Assembly: GCF_032854445.1 (NCBI RefSeq)
Contig: NC_088295.1
Span: 79,886,028 to 79,950,027 of the forward strand
Direction of reading: 5' to 3'
DNA from: Liolophura sinensis
Taxonomy: Eukaryota > Mollusca > Polyplacophora > Chitonida > Chitonidae
Length of the DNA stretch: 64,000 nt
The notes under the pieces are model-generated. The model was given only the letters and a program-made list of their open reading frames with translations, did no database searches and was not told the origin of the DNA. A program made the translations under genes and the position numbers. The stretch's first letter is position 1, and every line of letters starts with the position of its first letter. Of the stretch, positions 35,641 to 47,700 are shown in pieces.

Positions 35641-38239
35641 TTAATTACTAAACACAGTTTTTTTTTTAAACAAGCACCAGGACGCGTTCCCAAAATGTAA
35701 CACGGATGTGTTTAAAGACTAAACACTTATTTTAGTGTGTAGAGTAATTGAAAGCTTGAAAACACCTGCTGTATCTACATTAACCCTGGGATTAAGATAG
35801 ATTATCTGTCTTGATCCCAGGTTAAACATACACCGGTCCTTTTCCGCCATTGAATTAGGCAGAAGAACTTTCTCTGTAGACACCTGTAGTGAAATAAATT
35901 CCGGTGATGCAGTAGTTATGACACTTGCTACAATTATGTAATATTATGATATGGTTAGCAATAGTTTACACATATAGTGTCACATTATTACATTACAGGT
36001 AGCACTTGCTACCTATATAGTGTGATAACCCGCCAGCGACTATGACGTAACGCGAGATTACTTTTTTTAGACGTGAAACTGCGAGAAGTGGGATCTCGCC
36101 TATGAAAGCATGCAGTATGCATCACGACAGAGACAAAATTTTCTGGGCAAGAAAATGTAAAAAAAAAATGCGTGATAGGGCCAATCAGCGTTTAGGAGAT
36201 GCAGATGTCAAGATACCTTGAATGAAATCCATGTTTTTCAGCTAAAAGAGTTCGACGAAGCTGCCTATCGTATTTAATCAGAGCCAGGATTTTAAAATTA
36301 CTTCCGAATTGATTAAAAAAAAATATGTAACGTTTTCCTGGGCTTTCCAACCCTGTGGTTGGGGTGCCCTTGGGAATACGTCTCGGCAAAAGATATCACT
36401 TTGTGCTACTTCATCGGTTACGTGTGACCATTTGCCAGCATTCACACTGTCATCGTTGCTCTGGTCTTACTCTCTATGGTGTACGTCTTAATTAGGTTTT
36501 AAAAGTACAGATCAATTGGGTTGATTTATTTTGATTGTGTTCATATTTATTTCACTAATTTACATCAGGCACTGGTATCGCAGAAATGTCAGGTTCTTCG
36601 GCTGATTTCCATTAATCATTTAGCGCACGTGGATCTTGGTGCCTTAGAAACGATGTACAGACAGTGGCATATTTGCTCTTATGCAACCGGCCGATCGGCA
36701 GCAGAGATTTAACCACATAAGCCAGTCCAACGAATGGCACGCACATGAGGCCAAGAGTTCGAAATCTCGAGTTAAGTCGGACAACACCAAAAATCACCAA
36801 AAAACTAAGACGGAGTTCTGTATTCCAGACAGTAGTCGCATGGCAGTAACACTGACAAGCTATCATGAGAACTAAATGGTTTTCAGTTAACTGAAATCAA
36901 AGAGTTAAAGTTCGTTTGCGTATTTAGACTTTATATGTATCATGTATGCCTAACGCAAAAATAAAAAGCAGGTTTATCATGGCCCTTCTGTAAATTCAAA
37001 TGTGTTCTGTTTATGTTTTATATATTTTTGTTGTGTTTTATTTCAGTGTGTGTTGTAATGATGGCCACCAGAAGTTTCATGTGTTTATACACTTTAGCCC
37101 ATATTCATGAAAGACTGATAACTTGGAAAGCAACTAGGCCTTAACAAGCTACTAAATCCGCAGGTGTCTGCTCCATATTTCACACCTAATTTTGTATTCA
37201 TAAAGCCATGCTAGTAGCTTACCAGACAGTTGGCAGCTAAGCATTTTAGCAAGTAACTACTAGGCTGACAAACTGTGTTTGAAAACGATATAATGTACGA
37301 ATATCATAAATTGTATTTCAATAGGTTGAGGCTTGTTTTTTCTACATTTTTTTACACATGGCTTGGCGGAAAGTGTAACACGACATTAAAAAGGTGAGAT
37401 AAAGCAACATGCCACAACTAAGACAGCTGGAAAAGTGTCAATACAAATCAAGAAGAATTGATCTGGAACAGGTTATTACTTCTGCAGGCAGATATTTTGG
37501 TGCATGGACTATCGATCTCCTTTCCTACCCTACTGTCAACTCTAAAGTCTTTTCATTCGAAGCAGTGTTAGCTATGAATGTGAAATTACATTTCTTGTTA
37601 CATGTATAATGGTACTCTATCTATTACATCAAAATATACAAAGCCTATTTACTCACGCGGCTAAGAATTCAAAAATTATGTCACCAATTTAGCTGAACTG
37701 CCCACTGTTACCCGTTAAGAGGGGACCTTTCTAAAGTACTATATTAGTTCAAACTCCGTAGGTGTGATCACTTTTGTACAAAATGGTATTTCATATGTTG
37801 AGGTGCCTTTGTACTGTTGGGGTAGTCAAAATAATGACGCAAATGGCAGTGTTGTGAAAGAAATGGAAAATAACGACCATGTTGTTCCAGATGTGGCAAG
37901 CGGCGTAATGTTGCTACTGGCTACACTTCCTGTCTGGATTTGGCACTACGTGTAGTCCTAAGATTAGCGCAGGATTTGTGTGGAATGTTGACCAAGAAGC
38001 TCAATGTGCTACTGACCATTTCCCAATACATGTTCGGTTTGTCTGGGTTTCCAACGGTTATCTCCCTTTGGGTCCACATGGCTAGAAATTACGAGAAGCT
38101 GATTGATCAACCTTTTCCTTGCAGTGATCCAGGCAGCTTGATACAAATATTGTTGATGATGATGTTGATGTTTTCTATAATAACTCTGTACATGTAAACA
38201 CTGTGTGCCTTGGTGGTCGAAAGAGTGCGGTGAGGCTCT
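35641..38239. other. intergenic DNA, no supported gene
   Basis: A strong hairpin lies at 35782-35826 (see findings). The imperfect palindrome GGTAGCACTTGCTACC lies near 35998. Several open frames at 37409-38197 have no recognised domain. Confidence 0.5.
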
Positions 38240-39470
38240 TAAGGATAGGAAATGACTATTGCACAGAGTATGCAGGTCTCTTTTTTTTGTAGACAGAAGA
38301 ATACAAACAGACAAAGGCCAGAGCTCATAGAGCTCAGGGTAATTAAATCTGCCGTTGATTTCTCATTGCGAGAATTGAAGCAAGCTGTTCGTAAAACAAA
38401 AAATAGCTCTCCTGGAAAGGTTGGTATCTGAAATATTATGTTTCGCAACTTACAAGCTTCATTTTGGCAGATCCTACTTCAACTTTTCAACCATATTTGG
38501 TCGTCTATGTCACTGCGTCAAGCCACAGAAGTCATGGGTTTTACATCAAAACGGGCGGTAACGAAGTTTACTTTGAAGTTAAATGACATAAAGAAAAATA
38601 AAGGATTTGTCGGAATTCATGGATCTCTTTTAATTGACATCCAACGTGGAATAAATACGTCCATGCTCTCGTGATAAAGTGTTCTCAAGCAATGAAATTA
38701 AATCGCTCTGTTCCAGGAACGCCTTGGGGAGCTGTCAAAACGTCTTTGAGATTGTTGTATAGGAATCTTGTATAGATAAGACTATGGTTGTGAGGTGCAC
38801 GATACAGCATTCAACTCTTTACAAAAAAAAATAGATTCTGCTCAATATAAAGTTCTGAATATTTGCACAGGTAAGATGAAGGGAACGTCAGCCAGAATTT
38901 TTCAGCTTGCGTGTGGCGAATTTCCACGAGCTATCAGAAGGAAGTGAAAAACTTTCAAGTTCGCTTTTAAATTGTCCGCTGCTAAATCGAACCCAACTTC
39001 TGACCTGCTTAAGCAGTCTTACTAGTCTTTTTGCAAGAAAAAAGTTTGTCTTTGCATTCAGTCTTCTCTTGCTGCAACCTTGCGGCAACTCCTACGATGT
39101 GTCTGGATGTTAGAGATAAAGTGCAAAATTCTGACAAGCCAGACCTTATTAATACGTGCTTTAAAGATTTTGTTAGTTCTGTCTGGCTTGGGTATCTGAA
39201 GTTCTATACGGATGCATTGCGCTTTCCAGATTCTCGAAAGTCTTCCGCGGCCTTTACCATACCCGAATTAAGATACACCAGATACTTAGGCTGTCTGATA
39301 TAATCTATCTGTAATTACATGTGAGCTGTAGCTGTCGATTTTTGACCTCTCAAAAGTAGTCATTTTTTCTGATTCGCTTAGTCCTCTTCAGTAAATCAAG
39401 AAATTTGTGTGATAGAGAGCGTCATCAATTCTATATGAAGCTCTACTGATATTCAGTTTTTTGTGCTTTG
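38240..39470 (+). mobile_element. third LINE remnant (I/Nimb-like) with RT core deleted
   Basis: The early RT segment (LRELKQAVRKTKNSSPGK, then NLQASFWQILLQLFNHIW) is joined after a deletion to the late thumb (PWGAVKTSLRLLYRNLV). RNase H follows with KFYTDALRFPDSRKSS (YTD motif) and VVIFSDSLSPLQ near 39355. The palm with its catalytic aspartates is missing and the frame is broken repeatedly. Layout and wording match the LINE at 373-2095 more than that at 16080. Confidence 0.8.
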
Positions 39471-39489
39471 TCTGGGTTCTGACTCATGC

Positions 39490-39614
39490 TCCCTGTCCGA
39501 TCGGAGAGGAAGCCAGCATAAACTAGTCGTGAACTCTCAGCGACCGCATTTGTGTGAGGCTCATGGGTTATTGTGCCGCGCTGACGTGCTTATCCCTCGG
39601 CCACGGAGGTCCCT
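39490..39614 (-). mobile_element. SINE family B, tRNA-head half only
   Basis: GGAGAGGAAGCCAGCATAAA, the B-box complement region, and the head GCCGCGCTGACGTGCTTATC...CGGCCACGGAGG. The 3' half is absent. Confidence 0.75.
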
Positions 39615-41147
39615 ATTCAACTAATATGTCCTACTGCTGACATGATTCTTTTTAGGATTCTTGTGGAATATGTCCACTGCATGTACGTCTGCATAGATTA
39701 AATGGAAGAATCTTTGGACAACTTTTTACTTACTTAAATTCAGGCAACAGCGGGTAGCCTCGCTTGGTGTTAAGCACCTTACATTGCACGGTTTGCTTGC
39801 TCCAGAAAAGAACAGGACCAGAATTTTCCAAGCAGCTTCATTGTTGTGTTCTCCTTAAGATTTTAATTTAAATTTTCTTGTAATTTTATTTACAGAATAA
39901 CCTGAAAGGTATAGATTTCGCTGACAACCATCGGATTGTGGTGTAAATGAATCCCGTCGGGGGACTGGCACACGCCAATATCCCAAACACAAACCAAGAC
40001 ACGCATTAAATTTGTAAGGGACGTTTATACCCGGAATTCCAAAAATCATGTACCTCGTCAACCATGAAGATGTAAACGATAAATAATTAAAACGATGGAA
40101 ACGTAAATCTAATTACACTGAGGATGAAAACCTGTTTTTGGACAAGGAGTTAGACGAAGTGAACGACGTTCTTGAAAGTAAACATAAAGATATCAACACC
40201 AACCGTATATGTAGCAATCTATAGGGCCTAGTGTGCTGGGAATTTTTGAAATTGTCCTTTTTTTCAGTATGTCGCTTTCACGGCTCTGTCATCTTCAGAC
40301 CCCATCTTTTCGTTCCCCAAAATGGCTGAGATCTCATCTTCGACAGTCTAGGGCCTCGAAGCTTCCGCGGGAACAGGCGACATCTATACATATATTTGTA
40401 CATATAAGATATAGAAAGCCATTTGCACTCTGTTTCGTGTTACTGATCGATTCATATATGTGTATTCTTGCCCTTTTATAAGAGTTATTTTGAGATTGTT
40501 GTGTATATATACCAGTACAGTGTACACTGACCGTGCTCGTCCTGATGTTGAATCTGACGAGTTTTGTGGAAGTACCCACAGACGATATATCAAAATTTGT
40601 CCGAAGGTCGAAACCATGTGAGTCGATTATACGTTGTTCATGGTGTGAACCATTTGTGGCGAAGAAACAATATGTCGTCTCAGTCGACTCGAGTTTCAGC
40701 TTCTGGAATTGTATTCCAGAGCGTTTTCCGTCTGTTTCAGCTTAGTTTCATAATGCCTGGAAGAAGAAGGGCTGAAATATATAGTCCAGAATTAATCATG
40801 ATTCACTCCGTGATTTAAAATTATACTGGCAAGATCGAAGCGATCAAAAAACCATCATGTTCGTGTGCATGTCATATAGGAGACGATATATTTTAGTGTA
40901 TAAGACGTATTTGTATGTCTAATAACCACCTTACACGATCTGGTTTGGATGACTAGGAATTTACTCCTCGTGTAAAATAAATGAAAGACGGCACAGTTTC
41001 CCGCTGATGACTCCGTCGTGTGGAATATGTGCTGGAATAACATGGACTTCATTCAACCTTAAAGTAAAAGAAAGTTAAAATATGAAGTAAGGTTCTTAGT
41101 AGACAACTGAAAACTATTTCAGAGTTTTGAAACACTATTTTATGAAT
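39615..41147. other. intergenic DNA, no supported gene
   Basis: A small uninterrupted frame at about 40092-40223 gives an acidic, charged peptide (DKELDEVNDVLESKHKDI) without a start codon. It could be an exon relic but nothing confirms it. Open frames at 40533-40818 are unrecognised. Confidence 0.45.
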
Positions 41148-41162
41148 CGTACTAACGGTATA

Positions 41163-41328
41163 TAGGAACTCTGACGTCACATCACCTTTTTCCCTAATGT
41201 TCGCAAGAAGGAAGGAATTTTTGTGAACGTTCTTTCAGTTATCTTTTACTCATGGGTAAAAAGACTTTTTCCAATACTCGGGGTCGTGATTAGAGTGGCA
41301 TAAATTTCGTGTGACGTCAGAGTTCCTA
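41163..41328. mobile_element. MITE-like element with perfect 19-bp inverted ends
   Basis: TAGGAACTCTGACGTCACA at 41163-41181 is repeated exactly in inverted orientation at 41310-41328. The flanks extend the symmetry imperfectly (ACTAACGG... against ACTATAAGG...), so the true element may span about 41150-41345. Each arm holds TGACGTCA. No coding content. Confidence 0.6.
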
Positions 41329-41344
41329 AACCCTTATAGTATGG

Positions 41345-41947
41345 TCCATAAAGCCCACCTTAAAATTCAAACGTTTGAACGCCTTTAACTCTTTTCACAA
41401 ATATATAAAAAAGAATAAATGAAAGTTTGCATGGTTTTAAGTGGTCTATTTAGTAATGCCTACTTCGAATTTAAAGGTTTTTTCCAATAATATCCATCAG
41501 AAGAGTCTAGTTATCAGTGTTTAATTTGCGCATGCAAGGATCTACATACGTCTGTGTCGCAAGTTATATTTAATTCTGACATAGGAAGGATGTGGAACTG
41601 AAAACGGTTAAAGTCAAAAATTTACATCATTTTGTGGAAAAGGAACCTCGAGTTCTGGAAGTCAAACTTGTTCTGTGGCTTATAATGCAGCAGTCATATA
41701 CCATATTCCAATTCAATACGATTAACAATTTGCAGAAAAGTCCAGAAAACTGTCCAAATTTGAACAAATACGGCTATGATTTTGTCCAGATTAAACGTAG
41801 GGGTCCAAATGTCGACGATGGTCTGTAAATTGTTATCATGAAACTGTGGTTAACCGTTTTTAATTTTTTTCAAATCCGGAAAGAAAAAGGTGACGAATTG
41901 ACATATTGACAAACCAGTACAAACCTCTATAGTCTCACCTACCAAAT
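41345..41947. other. intergenic DNA, nothing identified
   Basis: No gene. An open frame at 41592-41828 has no recognised feature. Confidence 0.5.
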
Positions 41948-42062
41948 TATTTATTTATTTATTTGATTGGCGTTTTACGCCGTTCTCAAGAATATTTCAG
42001 GAAACCGGACAGAGCCCGGAGAAAACGCACGACCGTCCACAGGTTGCTGGCAAACCTACCTT
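41948..42062 (-). mobile_element. SINE, family B, truncated
   Basis: TTTATTTATTTATTTGATTG, CGTTTTACGCCGTTCTCAAG, then a jump to GGAAACCGGACAGAGCCCGG and CCACAGGTTGCTGGC. An internal deletion removes the CTTATACGACGG block. Confidence 0.8.
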
Positions 42063-42617
42063 AAACTGCAACCCAGTGGACGTGTAGTGATGGAGGCAGA
42101 TAAATATCTATTTTTTTCAATAGATAGCTTTAAGCAAATCTCGTGGAAAGGGGTACTTATCTTGCACAGTAGGCACATCAGAGTTCGGATATATTTGTCA
42201 GTTCAATGCCTGATTTAATAACGGCTAGACTTGACGTAGGACGAACACACACATGGGATCCCCAATTTACATATACAGGCGAACAATATATCGGTATAGC
42301 ATTGTACATATACTGTATATGGGGTCTACTTCACCCCATAATATTTCTTGGAGTGAATTACGTTAGAGAACCAAGCAGTCATAGCAGAACAAAAAAAAAT
42401 TATCTGCATTTTCAAAGCTCCCAAGAAGCTTGTTCAAATGGCTTTCAGATTCTGCTTCGGCAAAGTGGGGTTTACAACATGACACTATTTGTATCAATCG
42501 TCCAGCATGAAACCCTCTTAGCGAGAGACCTTTACGTGTATTATTTGTAGCCCAAGTAGGATTAGATTCCACGGAAAGTGTATACCATGGGATACAAACT
42601 GGTGCAAAGTACAAATT

Positions 42618-42800
42618 TATATTTGTTTATTTATTTATTTGGTATGTGTTTCACGCCATACTCAAGAATATTTCACTTATACGACGTCGACCAGGATTAT
42701 GATGGGAGGAAACCTGGTAGAGCCCGGGGGATACCCACGACCATCTGCAGGTTGCTGACAGACCTTCCCACTTACGGCGGGAGTTGAAGTCAACATGATA
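42618..42800 (-). mobile_element. SINE, family B, head missing
   Basis: TTTGTTTATTTATTTATTTG, ACGCCATACTCAAGAATATT, GGGAGGAAACCTGGTAGAGC, then CAGACCTTCCCACTTACGGC. The tRNA head is lost. Confidence 0.8.
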
Positions 42801-43018
42801 CAAATTTATAGCTCTCATAGTTTCGATTTACAAGACATTGAAATAATGTAACTTTTAATATTGTGAATGTCATCAAGTAGCAAATGAAGCACATATCACA
42901 AACTGTAGAAACCCACATATAGAGTTAGATGAGTACCAATACATCCTTTATAAACAATGTAACACTGTAAAATATAGGTTCTGTGTCCGTCGTAATTCCT
43001 CTATTTTCCAAGCGAGTG

Positions 43019-43298
43019 ATTTATTTATTTTTTTTTTTTTTTTTTTTTTTTTTTTGTCTGATTGGTGTTTTACGCTGTACTCAAGAATATTTCACCTATG
43101 CGACGATGGCCAGCATAATGGCGGGAGCAAACCTGACAGAGCCTGGGGTAAGCCTAGGACCATCTACAGGTTGCTGCAAGAACTATAAGGAATCAAGCAT
43201 GAGACGGACTTGTGCTCACAGCGACTGCATTAGTGGAAAGCCACTGAGTCAATGGGCCGCGCTAGCACGCTAATCATCTCGGCCACGGAGGCCCCCTC
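43019..43298 (-). mobile_element. SINE, family B, full length with poly-T tail
   Basis: The tail is a run of about 27 Ts (poly-A on the element strand), followed by GATTGGTGTTTTACGCTGTA and ending at the head GGGCCGCGCTAGCACGCTAA...CTCGGCCACGGAGGC. Confidence 0.85.
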
Positions 43299-43629
43299 TA
43301 GGCGAGATCAATTCTCCAACTGCTAGTGTGAATAAGTGTCAATATAACTTGTTATAGTGTAATCTCAGCTATCTGCTGTAGAAACGCATCTCTTTGCAGT
43401 ATACCAAACAGCGTTGCAGCCGAAATACAATGGATTGAGAGTGCCCTATTGTTAAACATAGGACAGACTGTATAAATGCACGGTATAAGTCTAAAGTTAA
43501 CAGCATGTAGGTATGCTGAACATGTTATATAGTCTAGCATTTTCATTAAATGGATTGCTTGCATGTTAGATGTTAACGTTAAATCCGACAGCGTCCACCT
43601 TGTCTCCGGGAATGTGCCCGACATGAGCA

Positions 43630-43812
43630 ATAAAGGCACGAGTATATGAACGAACGGCTTTCAATCCTGCTATTACCTGCCGCCATCCTTATAAAGGCAC
43701 GAGTATATGAACGAACGGCTTTCAGTCCTGCTATTACCTGTAGCCATCCTTATAAACGCACGAGTATATGAACGAACAGCGTTCAGTCGTGCTATTATCT
43801 GTCGCCATCCTT
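43630..43812. repeat. 61-bp tandem repeat, 3 copies
   Basis: Units start at 43630, 43691 and 43752, each with ATAAAGGCACGAGTATATGA, ACGAACGGCTTTCA and GCCATCCTT. Confidence 0.85.
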
Positions 43813-44044
43813 TCTGAAGCCCGACATCTACATGTATCTCATAGCAACTTCCCGTCATTATTCTCAGCAAGTTCGGAAACAAACCTGATGAAGTTATGTA
43901 AGGACCAAAAACCAATTCCACAAATTCATTTCTGATTCACCTGTGATGTCACAGTGGTTATCGCTTTTGGAACTGAACGTTCACATTTTAACACCTTTGT
44001 CTCAAGAAAACAACTATATCATCTGGTGCAAAATTTAACTTTAA

Positions 44045-44046
<2 letters not shown>

Positions 44047-44124
<78 letters not shown>
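44047..44124. repeat. (AT)n microsatellite, 39 dinucleotides
   Basis: Uninterrupted AT dinucleotides over 78 bases. Confidence 0.98.
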
Positions 44125-44127
<3 letters not shown>

Positions 44128-46751
44128 TAGGTATTACAAGCTCTCTCAAAAATGCTTTATTGAAAATCTGGGACAACAGAAGAAAATGATTGGCAATACC
44201 TGTATGCATAAATTTGTGTTAGCTAATTTTTATAGATAATTTTATTTTTAACCTTGGGAAATCATCAATAGGATTTCAGTTGTCATTTTATAACCAAACA
44301 TGCTGTTAAACCATTATCTTTTATGTTGACCATAATATTTCATAGATTCTCTACGGAAGTCCAGAGAGACTAACATTGGTATGGGTTTTCTCTAATTCTC
44401 TCTATATATATTTGATCATTTCAACAACATTGTGCGAAAGTAATAACTGGACGAGGAATATAGCCCAGACAGCCTTCGCTGTAATTGACAGAAGATTGAA
44501 GAAACTTATACTTATATTATCAAGTTTACGTCATTTGCGTCTATTGTGGATAGGGTATGACAACGAAATAATGTTAGAAGATATTAACTGACACTTAACT
44601 TAAATCGGATAGTGCAAGGCGATGTAGAGAGGTACACTTGGTTCATTACAGAGATGACTTTGAATTGTCACTGTTGTCTCCCTGTAGAGAGTTCGATTAC
44701 ATGTAAGCTTTTGACCCTTGCTAATCAATCATGCATGCAGTACGTCGACTGCAAAGGGTCGACTCGTTATGAAGCAAAAGAAAGTCGCCGTGAAAGCAGT
44801 AATGACGTTTGATCCAATATTTAATTTCATAAGGCATTCCGACTAAACTGAATCTGATAGAGCAAATTATCGCTGTAGACGTGCAGACATTCTATCAAAG
44901 GGTTTGACACCGATGTNNNNNNNNNNNNNNNNNNNNNNNNNNNNNNNNNNNNNNNNNNNNNNNNNNNNNNNNNNNNNNNNNNNNNNNNNNNNNNNNNNNN
45001 NNNNNNNNNNNNNNNNNNNNNNNNNNNNNNNNNNNNNNNNNNNNNNNNNNNNNNNNNNNNNNNNNNNNNNNNNNNNNNNNNNNNNNNNNNNNNNNNNNNN
45101 NNNNNNNNNNNNNNNNTACAACGGTGTCAAGTCCAAACGGACGCATATATTCCACAATGCGGAAAACCATACAGGCATAAATGCAGAAATAAAAGGGAAA
45201 ATCCACAGTATAACTGAGTGTATGACGAAATATACACAAAATTCCACAGACAGAGTCCGTGTACTAATAAGCACTGTGTACACAAGAGCACAAAATCAAT
45301 ATACAAGTTCAGACTGAACAAGTGCTCGGTGGAGATAGGATTTAACAAAACCAGAGGCTATAAAGACACCAAAATTCAGCACAAAAGGCCTACTAAAGTA
45401 ATACACAGCGAAAGCATGCAAAACTCTCAAAAATTCTCCGTTCTCTCCCTTTGACCTGCTTTCATAGGTCTTATATAGCCTGGTGGAATTGTCTAGAATA
45501 AGAAAAATTCCTGAACACTTGATGTAAAAAAACAGGCACCGAACTGAGCGTATTCCGGAACACTCCAAGGCAGAGGCAAACAGCAGGCCCCGAACTTAGC
45601 ATATGAAAACAGTGGCAAGCTAAATTTTGAAGCTGACGGCAGTCGTGCATATAACAATGTCCGTTGCACTTTGATTGAAGGTGTTCACATATTCTACGTG
45701 GCGACCCTTTGACGTTTCTCAATTGAGCATTGCCTGAGGGTGAAGGTGTGAATCTGGTGCCAACGCGTTTGTGTAATTTGTGGTCTTAGAGTAGCTTGCA
45801 TGAAACTCTCTTTGGACAGTTTGGGGAGCCTGTAGAAAAGTTCGTGAAAATGCTAAGAGTTGCATGTAGTTTTATTTACCTTACATTCTTAGCAATTGTC
45901 TCCTTGTGGCCATCATTTCAGAAATAATAAATTGATGGAAAACAATTTTTTTGCAAATTTAATGTATAGTTGGTGGCGGACGTGTTAGAATTGGTATAAA
46001 GCTTACAGTGGTGCATGAAAGCCTATCCTGATCTTGGGGCAGTACATCTGCGCTTGGCATTCGTCTGGTAGCATTCAGAGAGCAGCAATAGTGCACAGCC
46101 ATGATCAAAGGACCTGGTATGGTATGGGGGGAAATTGGCCCCAATGCAAGAAACTGAAGCTCAAGAAGCGAAACTGACTACAGCTGTGATTGACAGCTGC
46201 TGACGCGCTCGCAAGGCAATTTCAAATTTTTTTAGTTCTGTTTTACTTTTCTTTTCCTGTTATATGCCAAGGATGCATTAAAGCAATATATAGGTCATAA
46301 AATCGAATAATTGGTGGATTGCTCCAGCCACATTGAAATATCTTCTTTTTGTTTTTGCATTAAACACTGTAGAGTGGGGAAAATCACTGCACCACGAATG
46401 TAACTTTCTGAAATATTCAGGAGCACACAGTTGTGCGCCAATCAATTAAATACATATACAACAAATATTCAGCCTTACACTTCCGCTACGCATAACATGA
46501 TAATGATAGCTAGAGGTCCAGATGTGCTCTCAATCAGGATTTATGTGTGATTTCACTTCTTGTTACTCGTGGACTCACTGTAAGTTGCCATTATAAGTCA
46601 GTGGGCAGTAACCTGATCAAAGCACATTCACGGCAGACGTGAAAAAGCTCACTTGTGGTAGTAGTGTTTAGGAGACAATTAAATTTAGGGTGTATGTACT
46701 GTCAAGTTGAGTAAATTTACGCCCATTCCACATACAATCGTTTCACAGACG
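44125..46751. other. unassigned DNA around a 200-N assembly gap
   Basis: N bases fill 44917-45116; exactly 200 suggests a placeholder gap. The sequence on either side is inverted-repeat-like (see findings). No gene is supported in the 2.6 kb. The stretch 45117-45720 is unlike neighbouring DNA but I could not place it. Confidence 0.7.
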
Positions 46752-47116
46752 TTACCACTTCGGCGGCCTAATCGTTAGATCGTCCGACTAGAAATCAGGA
46801 GATCTGGGATCAAACCCGGGTCGGGTCATACCAAAGACTTTAAAATGGCACTTGTTGCTGCCTCGCTTGGCGTTCAGCACTGAGAGGATGGATAGAACAA
46901 GGAATAGGACTAGCCAGTGTCAGTATGATGTGACTGCATGGTTGGAGTGTCATGTATGGTGTCTTCAGCATGGTACTTGACGGCAGCACTTTGACGGCAT
47001 GTACCCACCGTGTCAACAGAAATCACAGTACTCCTCGTCGTTGTTTGACTGAAAGAAATTGTGAAGTGCTACGTAAATTCCCAAGCAAACATACAAACAT
47101 ACATACCTACATAAGT
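46752..47116 (+). mobile_element. SINE, family C, full length with tRNA-like head
   Basis: The head shows an A-box-like GGCCTAATCGTTAGATCG and a B-box-like GGATCAAACCC within about 65 bp, as in tRNA-derived RNA polymerase III promoters. The body includes TGTTGCTGCCTCGCTTGGCG and GGTGTCTTCAGCATGGTAC. The tail is TTGACTGAAAGAAATTGTGA, AGCAAACATACAAACATAC. Confidence 0.8.
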
Positions 47117-47369
47117 GGAAAAACTTACTATTTAGGACATATGCGACTTAAGATTTATCACAGAAGACTATCAGTGAAATGAAACGCAGAGAACCTGAAA
47201 AATGACAACTAATAATCAAAACAGTATACAATGCACGGAGAGAGTGCAGTAGGCTGACAAGTATTCCTGTCATTTATAGGTACCCGACACACTGGTAACA
47301 AGAGTTGGTGCAAACCTGTTAGTCGTAGCGAGTTAACCGACCAGGACATGTTTACTTATATCAATATGT

Positions 47370-47466
47370 AGTAGCCCGGTTTCCTGCCACCGTATAATGT
47401 CAGCCGTCGTCGTATACGTGAAATATTATTGAGTACAACGTAAAATTGCAAATAAATAAATACATA
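47370..47466 (+). mobile_element. SINE, family B, 3' end only
   Basis: CCCGGTTTCCTGCCACCGTA, CGTCGTATACGTGAAATATT, GAGTACAACGTAAAATTGC, AAATAAATAAATA. Confidence 0.75.
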
Positions 47467-47544
47467 AAAATAATCGGGGTGTACATATAACGTTAATTTC
47501 AGTCAGCAAACAGTTCCATGGACAGCGGTGTCAATATTCAAATC

Positions 47545-47700
47545 CGGAACAAGACAGACAGGCGTGAGAACAAGACAGACAGGTGTGAGAACAAGACAGA
47601 CAGGCGTGAGATCAAGACAGACACGTGTGAGAACAAGACAGACACGTGTGAGAACAAGACAGATACGTGTAAGAACAAGACAGACAGGCGTGAGAGAAAG
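47545..47700. repeat. 21-bp minisatellite, about 7 units
   Basis: The unit AACAAGACAGACAGGCGTGAG repeats with small changes (CACGTGTGAG, TGCGTGAG types). Being seven codons long, it keeps frames open on both strands. Confidence 0.9.

Noticed and set aside
43988-44209. 73-residue frame with an (Ile-Tyr)n core
   Set aside because: Translation of the (AT)n microsatellite.
44867-45317. Open frames crossing the N run
   Set aside because: They exist only because N codons are read as unknown residues across an assembly gap.
46752-46830. A functional tRNA gene
   Set aside because: A- and B-box-like motifs are present but no cloverleaf with a proper acceptor stem was found, and the sequence continues into a SINE body.
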